NCBI GenBank assembly: GCA_015227615.1
Contig: JAALGZ010000002.1
Location: 2,666,001-2,730,000, forward strand
Direction: 5' to 3'
DNA length: 64,000 nt
Source: Labyrinthula sp. Ha
Taxonomy: Eukaryota > Sar > Bigyra > Labyrinthulida > Labyrinthulaceae
Part shown: positions 34,941 to 46,938 of the stretch, one piece after another
Layout: every line of letters begins with the position of its first letter
How positions within the stretch are numbered: position 1 is the first letter of the stretch
The notes under the pieces: generated by a model
Databases searched by the model: none
What the model saw: the letters and a program-made list of their open reading frames with translations, nothing else
What the model was told of the DNA's origin: nothing
Position numbers and translations under genes: made by a program

Positions 34941-36899
34941 TCAAATCCGAGGTCTAATTTTAGATGCTAGATCAAGAATTGAATAATCTCCTATATTCTA
35001 TAACGAGAATCATGAGGATTTGAATTCTCGAGATTCTTGCTGAACATTACTAGTTGTGCCCGAAGAAATGCGTCAATAAACCTAAATGTATTCACGGCGA
35101 TTATTCTCTAATGTCAAAGCCCCAGTTAATTGCTAGTGGAGAAAGAGCATTCGACAAAAGTGAAAACTTTTTTGTGCGCCTCTAGTAGCAGTAACTTATT
35201 CGACTGGTACTGTTATACAGTTTGTAAGTCACTAACTTCTTGATTCATACTTTAATAATTCTTTCTTGGTAATTGGCGTTATGTGCTGATGGTTTTTAAC
35301 CTAAAGAGTACTCTGAACTTTCTAATTAAATTAGATTCAGGCTTTTGAATTATTGAATATCGCACCCTTCATTTAGCTAGTGTGTTGTGGTCATTCATGA
35401 CTTCGCTTCTGAGTTATGCTTACTTATTTACGTATTTTCTTTTTTGAGTAAACTTATGAACTGGTTGGCACTAACTAGATCTCAAGGAAGACGATGATGA
35501 TTCACACAAAGTATCAACTTGTCTATTAAAAAAAACTATCTTCCACTTACAACATAGTTGCCCAGGCTAATCCATGGCCGTTTCAGTATCTATGTACTAA
35601 TTAATGCTGTCACTACTAGAATGCATAACTTAGTAGAAGGCTGTGAACTCCTTTGCAAAAAGTTTAACTCAATAGTGTCATAGTCCAGCTCCTCCTTAAA
35701 AAATGTTAACTATTTGTATCTTGTTTCTATTGATCAATGAGTTTCTTTAGTTTCTTCAAGAGAAAAAACTCTCTACACGAACAGTAGAAATTAGGATGTT
35801 AACCAACTTAACAACTACTGCAATCACAGAAGCTTGAAAGTAAGAGCAATACCTCTGTAGCTCAGTTTCATTAAATATCTGTAAATTGCGAGAAATTAAA
35901 AGCCTATACAAACCCTCAAAGTTTATATTAGTATTAAAGTTGTTTCACCGTAATAGAGATCTTAGTTGACTCTTTAACTATACACTTTCAATAATATTCT
36001 GAAGAACCAGAGAAAAATCTACTTCTGAAGCCTCATCACCCCATAAGGGAAGATTACAGCTATATGTCTATTTTTGTCTCTGGAACTTTGTTCACTTATA
36101 CACATATCGCATTAGTCTGTTGACTGAAACTACTTATGTTTAACAAGATAATGAAACTCTCTCAGAATTTTAATTAAACATCTTTGTCGTAATAATGCCT
36201 AATTTGAGCCAGCTATCAACTCTTCGGAGAAATTGGTTATAGCGCATAAATCCTAGTTTCTTTGGAATAAAGAAGTTTCTGTTTGCTATAGACTCCGGTG
36301 TGTCGGATGTTAAGGTTCCGGGAGAGACGGAATAGTTACTTGGTATAAGATGAGACAACCACCATATCAAGAGGTCTCATAAAACATTCTTTGAACTAGG
36401 TAACAAAGGAGTAAATGTTGATACTTTAATCTTATTCTACAGATGAAAAAAAAGATTATTAAACATATCCATAATCGCTTTCATTGAACAAGTTTCTTAT
36501 TATCTGTAAAATCGCGTTACTCCATTTTTGGTACAGACTATTCCTAAGCATATTGGGAGGAGCAGAATCACCTCTCATAAAGCTTGTAACTTACATCAAT
36601 TTTAACTAATATATTAAAGCCAAAATAGTTGATAGAGAACCATCTTATGTTTTTATATCTTACGTTTTAAACTCCAAAATAAACTTAGCTTTTACAACAA
36701 CAGTTTCATGTCTACTTACTCACAGCAAAAACTTTAATTGCACTAGCTTTTTGCTTTCGTATTTATCTCCATAGAATCAACAACCTCCTTACCAAAAAAC
36801 TTTCTTATGTGATGTTCCTATTCAAAAAAAACATGTTCTACTGTGGTGCTACTAGTTAAATAATAAACATCAGAAACTTTACAAAAACAAAGCATATTC

Positions 36900-36948
36900 A
36901 TCGAGATAAATAATATATTCCTGAAATATTAATATTTCTCGATCTCGA
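36900..36948. promoter_or_regulatory. Inverted repeat with three TCTCGA motifs before the transporter gene
   Basis: ATCGAGA at 36900-36906 pairs with TCTCGAT at 36937-36943, with AT-rich arms that also partly pair. A second TCTCGA follows directly (36943-36948). The structure ends about 150 bp before the ATG at 37102. A transcription-factor site or core promoter is inferred from location and recurrence before MYB. Confidence 0.35.
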
Positions 36949-37101
36949 ATAAATTATTTTGGTGTGTAACTGAAGCCGGAAGTTTAAACGGACATGGGCG
37001 CAACTGCATTAACTTCTATTTTGATCAAATGTCATTTTTAGACATACGTAAAAACAGCCCGTCGAAATAGCCGTTACACAAACCCAAAGTACATTACAAT
37101 A

Positions 37102-38283
37102 ATGGAACAGAACTCAAAAGAATACAGCAGGTTTGGCTACTACCTCTTTGCTTTTGGAGTTGGAGCTCTTCTTCCTATAACCGCCTCGATTAATGCAACT
37201 CTAATAGAACCGCTAAATAATCCCATGGCCCCAGGGTTCATTTCCTTCGCTACAAGTTTTCTGACACTTTGTTTACTTTTCTGTTTGAGACCTGGGGATC
37301 AGAAAAAAAGTGAAAGGGCATTTGAGTTAGAAAATCCTACTAAAGTGTTTAACAAGGAAAACTTTCACACTTTCATAACAAGTACCCGCCTCTACTACTT
37401 GTACCTAATCCCAGGATTCCTTGGAGCTTTCTACATCGCATTAGCACCTTTCCTAGGAAAGAAAATTGGCTATAACCTATTTTTCGTGATTCTAATCAGC
37501 GGACAAATGCTCTCCTCTGTCATTGCAGATTACATAGGTTTTCAGGGTCTTCCAAAGCGAACTCTTACTGCTCATCGAGGTATTGGTCTTTCACTAGTAG
37601 TAATTGGAGCAGTTCTCACAGTTGTGGATGGATTTCTTGACAGTTTTAACTCTTTAGATCTTTCTATTGGAACAATATTTATTTATATTATTTTATCAAT
37701 ACTATGTGGCGCTGTTTTTGGAACTCAACCTGCAATGAACAGTAAGCTTACCAAGGAATTAGATACTCAACCACATCGAGTTGGATGTCTCGGTTCTTTT
37801 GTTTCTATATTCTGGACGGCTTTGTTTATGGCAGTTGCTATTCCAATTACAGATGAAGAACTAAATTTTAAAGGTTTAAGTGGTCTTCCAGTTTGGAAAT
37901 TTACGGGGGGTATTTTAGCAAGTACATTTGTTTTTGGAAGTATTATACTTGCTAGAAAAATTGGTGTTAGTATTTTTGTAAGTTTGACCATTGCAGGACA
38001 ATTGACAATTTCCAGTATTATTGATTCATTTGGTCTTCTTGAAGCGGATCAAGTCGATCTAAGCGTTTTAAGAATTATGGGAACCTTTGTTGTGGTGTTT
38101 GCAGTTGTATTTTTGAAACTTGAAAAGACTAATGACCATAAAAGTACACAGTCTCAAGAGCAGATTACAACTTCAGATGGAACCGATGAAGAAAAAAGTG
38201 ATAAACATATGATTCCTCCTCAACCTACTGCTAATGCGGAAGATGGTGATGCTTCCATTCCAACAAACATTTACGAAGTTTGA
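37102..38283 (+). CDS. YdcZ-type membrane transporter (DMT superfamily)
   Basis: The 393-residue, single-exon protein has ten hydrophobic helices arranged as two homologous halves of five. Each half starts with a glycine-rich helix (LFAFGVGALLPITASINATL in the first, ILCGAVFGTQPAMNSKL in the second) and contains a related GQ motif (ISGQMLSSVIADYIGF and IAGQLTISSIIDSFGL). This is the tandem form of the YdcZ family, best known from bacteria and fungi; substrates are mostly unknown, and export of small metabolites is a reasonable guess. A hydrophilic acidic tail of about 45 residues (TTSDGTDEEKSD) follows the last helix and is probably cytosolic. It is convergent with the MYB gene, 208 bp apart. 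Confidence 0.88.
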   Translation: MEQNSKEYSRFGYYLFAFGVGALLPITASINATLIEPLNNPMAPGFISFATSFLTLCLLFCLRPGDQKKSERAFELENPTKVFNKENFHTFITSTRLYYLYLIPGFLGAFYIALAPFLGKKIGYNLFFVILISGQMLSSVIADYIGFQGLPKRTLTAHRGIGLSLVVIGAVLTVVDGFLDSFNSLDLSIGTIFIYIILSILCGAVFGTQPAMNSKLTKELDTQPHRVGCLGSFVSIFWTALFMAVAIPITDEELNFKGLSGLPVWKFTGGILASTFVFGSIILARKIGVSIFVSLTIAGQLTISSIIDSFGLLEADQVDLSVLRIMGTFVVVFAVVFLKLEKTNDHKSTQSQEQITTSDGTDEEKSDKHMIPPQPTANAEDGDASIPTNIYEV

Positions 38284-38491
38284 AGTTAGTATTCACCTAT
38301 GTTAGCAAAAAAACCTTAAACGAATAGTTATTGTGTTGTTACTGTGTTTATCCGTTAACAAAAAGTGTTCCAAAAAAAATCTTCAGTTCAATTTTATTAA
38401 GAATTCATACTTTGTTCAAGTATTTACATGAAAAGCTGTACACATATTTACACACCTCTATGCAGTAATAATCATCTACAACATAATATTT

Positions 38492-39499
38492 TCATCCATT
38501 CATCTGTTGTAACAAACCAAGAAGAAGCTGTTGATTTAGCTCACTTAAAGAATTCGCTTGATGGGTAATCTCATTCATTAAGTTTATATTCTGTCTTTCT
38601 TTTTCTCTTTCCTGGACTAAACTCACCAACACTTGAATATCTCCAAAAGTTGATGCTAAAGGAAACTGGTTTTCTTCTTGATCCAAACATTGCTCCCTTA
38701 TCTCATAATTATCTTCTCTTGGCGCCATTACAGAATCTAAATGCTTCTGCATTAAACTTGGATTACACTTCAGATACTTAAATCTCAAACGAGCTGCATT
38801 TTTTGTTCTCTTTTCCATATACTCAGATATCTTATCCCATCTACATCCAAAAGTTTGCTGCAACATTACCAACTTTTGATCTTCTTCCTCTGTCCAGCTT
38901 CTCTTCTTTAATCTTTCCAAAGACTTAAATCTTGTTTTCACTGAATTCTCAGTTCTTCCTGGAATCAAAGTAGCAATTTTTGCCCATTTGTTTCCCTCCT
39001 GTTCCTGCATAGACAATAGAATCTGATCTTCTTCAGCTGTCCATTCACTTTTCTTAATGCTGGGATCGAGAATGAAACACCATCTCTCTCTACACTGCTT
39101 TGCGCTTCTTCCTTCTACATTCAGAGCAATGTCTCCCCAATTTTTAGCATCAATTTCACGTACTAACCTTGTCAAAAGGCGATCCTCTTTCTCTGACCAA
39201 CATCCACGTTTTTTGGAGTACTTCATTTTCCACCGACGTTCACACTCGGTAGCAGATCGACCAACTTCGGCAGCAACTTTCGCCCAGTCGTGATTGTACA
39301 CTTGAGCAAATTTCTTCAGAGTTAAGTCTTGCTTAACCGTAAACAATAAGGATTTCGTAATATAACAGTCTTCTTCCACATCAGACTCACTTAATCTAGG
39401 CCTTTTTACATTTTCCCGAAGTTCAACATCCTCCGTTTCAAATTCATCTACTCGTCGTTTAAAACAGCTTGAAGCAGCAATAACCTCTTCTAAATTCAT
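38492..39499 (-). CDS. Four-repeat MYB-domain transcription factor
   Basis: The 335-residue nuclear protein contains four MYB repeats: about 52-95 (first hydrophobic position replaced by Phe), 97-146, 149-195 and 198-244. Conserved tryptophans include W90, W101, W121, W140, W153, W172, W202 and W221; in the last two repeats the third position is Phe. The recognition helices GRSAKQCRERW and GRTENSVKTRF are c-MYB/3R-MYB/SNAPC4-like. The N-terminus is acidic with a KRPR patch, and the C-terminus is leucine-rich (SLSELNQQLLLGLLQQM), a possible dimerisation or activation helix. Four-repeat proteins may act in cell-cycle control (3R-MYB) or snRNA transcription (SNAPC4/SNAP190 has four and a half repeats). 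The sequence does not decide between these. Confidence 0.9.
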   Translation of the reverse strand: MNLEEVIAASSCFKRRVDEFETEDVELRENVKRPRLSESDVEEDCYITKSLLFTVKQDLTLKKFAQVYNHDWAKVAAEVGRSATECERRWKMKYSKKRGCWSEKEDRLLTRLVREIDAKNWGDIALNVEGRSAKQCRERWCFILDPSIKKSEWTAEEDQILLSMQEQEGNKWAKIATLIPGRTENSVKTRFKSLERLKKRSWTEEEDQKLVMLQQTFGCRWDKISEYMEKRTKNAARLRFKYLKCNPSLMQKHLDSVMAPREDNYEIREQCLDQEENQFPLASTFGDIQVLVSLVQEREKERQNINLMNEITHQANSLSELNQQLLLGLLQQMNG

Positions 39500-39713
39500 T
39501 CAACTTAGAAAAATCTCAATCCTTATTTCTTTATTAAAGGAGGGTTTGTTTATTTTAAAGTTTTCTATCTTCGGCAAAACTTACACTATTCTATTAATAA
39601 GAATTCGTTATTTAGATATGATGACGCGTCTATCAGCCTACTGAGAGCTTTCGTAACCATTTTTTGGAACGGCAGCCCGCGTATATTTTGGGAATTTATT
39701 TCATTCTGATATA

Positions 39714-39800
39714 TCTCGAAATTAACGGTTAGTTTAGGGTATAATGTCTCGATTGTGTATTTCGGGAGAAAATCTGATAATGTCTTGTCTCGATTGAGTA
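39714..39800. promoter_or_regulatory. MYB gene upstream cluster: TCTCGA repeats and a MYB site
   Basis: Upstream of the MYB start (39499, minus) there are TCTCGA at 39714-39719, GTCTCGATTGTGTA at 39746-39759 and GTCTCGATTGAGTA at 39787-39800. The last two are identical at 13 of 14 bases and lie 41 bp apart. AACGGTTA at 39724-39731 fits the MYB consensus (the AACGG core of the MSA element), suggesting autoregulation. Function is inferred. Confidence 0.4.
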
Positions 39801-42800
39801 CGAGTCTGGAATAAAGAGTGGGGTAAAAAATATGGGCATAGTTGCTGAAAAACAGAGACGCGTTTCAAAACAAAAACAGAAAACAGAAAGATCTTGGCTA
39901 AGTTAGTGATAATAGTTTACGTATTCATTTCAAGGGAAGTCAAGTTAGACGGGTTTAATTCATAATAAACATATCCAAGTTTTGTTTAACTTACATACAA
40001 GAATGAATGAGGATCACTTGTTTGGTTCTCTTATGAAGTAAGTAGAGTTTTCTATTTCTTATATTTTAACTACCCTAGGTTTGCTTCGTCACAGGGAACA
40101 GTCAAAATATCATATTAACCCCATTTACAACTACAGACATTCCTATTTCAAAGTAATAGTCTTAAAAAGTAAAAGAAATAGTTAACATTGGATAATATGA
40201 CTCTGCTAAATGCTCATATGAACACCTTGAATTATTTTTGATTACCTTGAAGAAAGCAATATTAGGTCCTTAGAAGAATGTTATGTTTAACTTTGCGTAA
40301 GTGCATTGTGGCTATTGCTCTCCAATGTCGTACACTTAAGCCCAAACCCCAGTTAGAATAGCCAAAGGTACATATGTGGGAGAACCTGGATAGATTGAAA
40401 GCTTTTCTAAGAAATAAACTTAGCAAGAATTTTCTCTCTGTCTAGAGTCACCTAAAAAAACAAAATGTTTCTTAAATACGGATAATCGCAACCCGAACTT
40501 GTATAATATTGTTAATAGATGTTATATGAGAAGTTCTGCTTGGTAGCTAGTGGTTGAAAAGGGAGTTAACAAAAATGAAAGAACTCTCTAAAAATATATA
40601 TCCACAAGTGCTCTAACTACCACGTTAATCTGTAAAACACATAGGATAAGTCATCTGGCTGGGAGCAATCTTGAAACACCTGTACCAGCTAATAACACTC
40701 AGAAGGTCCATCGTTGATGAACCATTTTCAGCTTGCATTAATGAGCTGAAAATGAAATGAAAAGTTGCGAACAAAAGTGTTCAGGTTATCATGAGACACA
40801 TCAAGGTGGTGAGATTTTCTCTTTAAGGCCTGTTTTCCGAATATGTTTGGATGGAGAAAACTGTAAGTGCCGGTTAGGAAAAAGAAAATGTAAAAACAAG
40901 GAGAATATCATTGAAACGACAAGAGCTAGATTCTTCATAAATATTGGGAGTAAACCTTTTCTAAGGAACCAGTAAACCTAGATTGAAAAATATCTTCCTC
41001 CAACAGGTTTGGAATATAGAAAAGGGTGAAATATCTTTATGCAGCTTCTAGAATTGCTCTCATAGATTTCAGATATTGTATTTCTGTTCATGATGATGAG
41101 AATTCTACATAAGAGGGGCTACTTTTTTTGTTAAGCTTACTATACACAAGAGCCAAGAACAATCAATTGCTTAGAAAATATTTAACAGTCAAGCTGAAAT
41201 ACCTTTGGCTCATGTACCATTAGTACCAGGATATCAGAGACCCTGTTCTGAACATATTGCTGTAGTCTTAGTTTTACAATCTGCTGTTCTGCTCTCATGA
41301 AATCTTACACCTGAAATCACTCTACAGAAATGCAAAAGTCTGTGGCTCTCGAAAGCTTCTCTCTCTATATCCTTTGAAATGTTCACTCGTTGCAAATATT
41401 TATATCAAAAGGTCTAAAAAACAAGTTTCTGTTGATTACGGAGCAGTATTTATTAAGAATGGTTTAGGAAGTGCTGCTCACATTATTAAATAGTTAAAGA
41501 CATAACCATATGCTTTGTTTTTAGCTCTCATGAGCTCTGAAACAGCAGTGACCTCTTTTGCCTTTTAATAAAATTTTGCCTTAATGAGTACTATTTGTGA
41601 GTGAATAAGACTCGAATAGTAGCTCACTTCTAATAGTTTATCAAACTCTTGATGTGTCTTTCCTGCTTTGATAGTCGACAGTAGGATCTCAGCATAGTTT
41701 CCTATTAATACACTAAATTGAACTCAGTATATTTTTAAATATGTAGCTTCACAAAGTAGATAAGTTATCAAAGAAACATTTTTTGAGTTTCACCGTGTCA
41801 ACCCCAAGTAGATGGCTACTAAGAAACGATTGTTTTGAGGAAGTTATATGGTAAAACTTTATATATTGTGAGCTCAATGATAACTTTAACTAATAAAAAG
41901 TGCCGTGCATCCATATCTCAAGTATAAATGCATATTATCAAACTTCCTTCACCCCATTTACTTTCAATAGAAGCTCTCTCTTGGTACACTGATTCTCTCC
42001 ACGCTCCACCTGCGTAGCACGTATTCTGCCAAAATATTCACGTTAAGAGAGACATTTGTTTTGCTACTTAATTTATTTTGGTCACAACTGCCAAAAAGTT
42101 ACCTTCTTGTAAGAAAAAAATATAATCCAAATGGCCAGCAAACATAAGATATGAATAATTTCAGGTGCTGGTAAGATTTTCACTAACTATGCCATCTCTA
42201 GATGATGTAAGAAAAGCTGAAATGAATCCCAGTACGTTTTCTCCGTAATCAAGCGATGTACCAGTTAGTATAGACTCAACAATGTATGATTGGAGCATAT
42301 GGAGTGAAAAGAGGAATGATATATGGCTAGAATAAGTATAAGGGCAAACAAAATAAGCAACCATTTACAGGAGCTAACTAATCTATTTATAAATCGATCT
42401 TCAATCACTCTATTCATCGTTCAAACTGCTCCAAAATCAATTTTACCTCGTTAAAACTTCCTAGAAAGCCTAAAATATCCTTGTTAATCCTCCATTATAT
42501 CATACGTAGACAACTCAAACCGTACCAAATTATATTTTTTAAAGCTTGAAGTGTCTTCTCTACAAGAAACAATTTACGGTTTCCTTTCTATTCAAGAAAT
42601 AAATAATCAAGTTCCCAACTAAAATTCTTATTTTAATAAGTGAACAGTGGTCAGTCTAGGTCTAGCAAGCTGACAATGTACATGACATTATTTAGCACAT
42701 CAATGTTAGTATATTCATATATATATTGTTTTTCTAATTTTATTTCTCAAGAATGCTCATAATGTGCGATGCGATTGAGCTCTTTTCAAATATTATATGT

Positions 42801-45800
42801 AGCCACTGTTGACATCTTCGAATTTATCTAGGCAATATTATTGATCAAATACTACAGACAAAGTATGGGAGCACTAGTGTATCCAGCAGTTTAGGTAAGT
42901 TGTTATCGCTAAGATCTAGAGTATATCTGGTTGATTAAGACAAGACACATTTCAAGTAATAATACTTTGAGCTTTTCATGAATACTGTTTTCTTAAGATA
43001 ATATCACAACAGAGTTAATACCCATCAGCAATTTCACAGTTGAAAAACATATTTTTAGATCTCAACCGTGTAGCTTGCTAAGATAAAAACACAAGCAGCA
43101 ACATTTACTCTTTATATACCAAAAGATAAAGATACAGCTCATTCACAAGGAGGCTGCCTGATTATGGATATATGCATTAGCAAAAAGAATCTATTCCTTA
43201 AGGCAGTACAACAAAGCTATTTATATTTTCCATCCTTCCTAGTATTTTGGTGTATTTCAGACTTGCAACAACCAATTATATTATTTGTCAGGACTTATTG
43301 ATCTACGGATGGCGGCACCGCAGAAAATGAGAACACAGATCACAGCTAAAAAATCTTGCTTTTTCATCTTCTGAAGTCGATGTTTATCGAAATATAGCTT
43401 TAGTACACCTTAAGTAAAGTATTTTCTAGCTTTTAATATTTCTACTGTTTGCAATCTATTCATGTGGAAAGTCAAAAATAAATAATAATAAACTTTATTC
43501 TCACCAAAGAACTATCAAAAGCAAAATTTAAGGATTCTTTAAAATTGTTTTGGGAAGTAGTAATCGTAGAATTAAAATTAAAGCTTATGAGGCAGAATTC
43601 CAGTAGGGGCATCAGTTGAAATCCCTTGGTTACAATACACAAATACCAGAATCAACTGCGACATAGTTTATTCTGGATACTATTTGAAGAAAATATATGC
43701 GTGAAATACTATTAATATTTTTCTACTATTAAGTAATTAAGAAATACTGGAGTCTCAAGCAATAATACCACGAGTTAACTCTTAACGAAAGTACTAGCTT
43801 GCTTAAAACCTCGTTTCAAAAGTGCTACAGCAGATATGACCTAGGTGTACCTGCGGCCTAGCATTAATTATCAACATCAAGAGTGTGTACTATAAGGTAG
43901 TATAGCTCAACTAATTATTTTCATGCTGGCGTAACTTAAATTTGGAATACGTGAACTTAAACAATATTATTGATCTAGATCTTTGCTGTGCTTATCGAAG
44001 GCAATATGGAATTGTATAATCTTAATGAAGCTAAAGTTCTTACTTTAGGTTTGCAGTGTGAAAGCTTCATATAATTCCTCTCAGCTGCTCTATTGTATGA
44101 AAATGGAGTTATGTTACTATATCCTAGGAAAAGTAATAGTCCGCGCGAAAGGTTTTCACAACATATTTATGTGTTGTGACAACTGATCTCAAGTTATAAT
44201 TGTGATATCATTCTTCTTCTTTAGAAGTAATTAAAAAAGTCAGTTTCTTTACCATACTTTGAATTGAAGGGGAAAAGACGTGATCTGGAAATGATATTCC
44301 ACGAGCGCTTTGAACTAAAGCTTCGAACCAAACTAAAATGCATTTTAAGATTCTCCGTGTTCTGTTCTAAAAGTTTTGTTGTTGAGTCAATTTTGCTATT
44401 TTAAATTTATTCGAAGCTCGTTCATACTTTCCACGTTGAGGGTTTAATATAAACCATCTGTATATTTAGATACAAAATATATGTAAAATGCAGATATTTT
44501 GAGTTGGCTAAGAATAATTAATAATCCCAGTTACGCTACAGTAACATATCTACCAGTGAGGCCATTTGCTTTAGAGGTGATACCGAGGTATCGATCACTA
44601 TCATCTGCCACTGATAAACAATAATAATAAGAAATAAAAAGTCGTGGTGAAACCCCAATCACAACTGTTTGATATCTAAACTCATCATAACCAATTTTCA
44701 TTACAAGTTTATTTATTACGACACTGGAAAAGGCTTAAACATTCACTTTCACATATGAATACACTAAATAGTGTTAACAAACGTGACAAATATTTCCATA
44801 CATTTTACTGCTTTACCCTAGAATTCATCAGAGTCTGTGGTTGATAGCAAAGTACTAATGCTCAACCTACAAGCTACAATCACGATGCTGTTATCTCAGC
44901 TTTCAACTATTAATATCCTAGGAGTATTTAGCAACTAGTACTGAATTTACTTTCATTGAATTATCCTTTTTTGTATATTACACACTGCTTTATACCTTCA
45001 TTTGACTTGAGCTGAACGGCATTTCTTTTCTGGAGTGTGTTTATTTATGCTCTTTAGCATCTAGTTTATTGCCAGGACAGGACTAAAGGAACAATGATAG
45101 AGCCAACTTAAAGTCTTAAGTACTCAACAAGCAAATGTTTAATTTTCTGAAATAAAATTAAACAGTCCTAGGTCTATTTCTTTCCTTTCTTCAACTCTAT
45201 CCTCACTAAAACCTGTGACACATGGTAAAGTCAGATTCCGATGAAAATATTATCATGAAGCATAAGAACTTCTTTATAAGAGTTAGGATTAGCGTCTAAA
45301 AATACCATAGAATTACGAGGCGATTGAGATCTGACTCTTGTTCAGCATGAACTAAGTTCTTTAAGTTTATCGCAGAAACATACATAACGGAGAATTCCTG
45401 CCAAACTACCTGCACAAGAACCTTAACAAGTTTTGAGCTACAGTTGCTATACGCAGTAATTTGTGCGCAATAACCTATATAACCATCTATATTGTTAAAT
45501 GAACATGAATGTAATTATGTTAGAAGAACGCTAAGCAGCTAAAACATTGGAAACTCTATAGGAGAAACTTTTCTATTACTATATTCTGACCAATTAGGTA
45601 TTAAGTAATAGTGATAACCACAGCAACAAATTCTAAGTTACCTTCCATCAAGAGTATTGGATCAGGAAATACAAGCAAGGAAAAGGGAATATTTTACACA
45701 AGATACATTCTTTCAAATCATAAAGCGTAATGGAGAATAAGCATCTGTATATACAAACAGTACCACTCATTCCAGTGCTAAATTCGCTAATAGAGTTTCT

Positions 45801-46938
45801 AATGGAACCCAAAAAAACAATTACTTTCCTGCATGCTTAAATCGTAAACAGGTTTTAAATCTATGGGGCTAACTAGATGCACAAGATGTATGTCAAATAA
45901 TTCAATCGTGTAAATCTCTATCCAAACAACAGCATTTTCTTGTTTTCTCATAAATTGAGTTTGTGTTTGGCATAGGGATAAGATTGCTACTAAATTTATC
46001 TTCGTCAGCTCTACATTAAATGGTAAAACACGTATATAGTTCAATTACATCGGGAAGAAAATGAAACAGACACTTTGTATCAGTTTTGTGGTTGTGTTAG
46101 TTTATGAACTAGAGGAATATACATCTTGTGAAATAACACTCATCTTACCTCTGGTTAATCTGCGCATATGTGTCCTAGCCAGGCCATCTAAGTAACTTAT
46201 AGAATACATTAAATGAGGCTTCAGGTTTACCTGATGAGATGTGTTTATGATATCTGCTTAATTTTTATATTCTGATTGAATAAAATGCACAAGAGCGAAG
46301 ATTATTAAGATGCTGATGATGAGAAACAGTGGATATTCGTGCAGTATATTTAGTCAAGGTAATTACTTCACATACCTTTCAAAAACTTTCAACCTCAGTT
46401 TTTCTCAAATCTGCATATAGAAGAAACAGGAAACTGAAATCTTCTGTGGAGCGAAAGAAAGTTTTCACTTCCATCTTAACCACAGTTTGCTTAATTGGTT
46501 GTTTTCTTTCAACTTGACTTTTTGTTATTTCTCAAGGCAACTTTGGACTGCAGTTAAGGTGAATAAATGGTTTTGGAATTTAATCAAACTGATTGATTGT
46601 ACGTTCACGGATTCAACAGAAGAAGAGTTTGCTTGGAAAAAGGAAGGCAAGTAATATGTAAATAAAATTGCTCGGCGCACCATATCCATCAGTGACTTTT
46701 AACTTTCAACTGCATAGAGAATTCAAGGAGACTAAAATTGCATCTTTTTTTTCGTAAAATTGTCTATGAAAAGTTTAATCCTTTCTAAAATTCTTAAAAG
46801 AAAACAAAAAAATATTTTGTTTAACCATTGTCAAGCCGTAACTTTTCAACATCTACCTTCCTTATTAACCTATCAAGGCAAGAGCATTCAACAAAATGAT
46901 TCTGAAAACTTAATCTGCGATATTAACAAAAAAACTTT
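39801..46938. other. Gene-poor AT-rich region
   Basis: No supportable gene. Short open frames (72 codons at 40757-40975, 81 at 45799-46044) show no family motif. The region 46760-46938 is the 3' flank of pyruvate kinase. I see no transposon with recognisable ends. Confidence 0.65.

Larger units (their letters stand above)
33475..37101. other. Gene-poor AT-rich region
   Basis: No supportable gene; open frames reach 93 codons (33303-33584, overlapping the previous gene antisense). It contains one copy of a hAT-like short transposon (34484-34940) and, near the right end, an inverted repeat with TCTCGA motifs before the transporter gene. Confidence 0.65.

Noticed and set aside
40757-40975. Cysteine-containing 72-codon ORF that resembled a small secreted peptide
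   Set aside because: No signal peptide and length within chance expectation.
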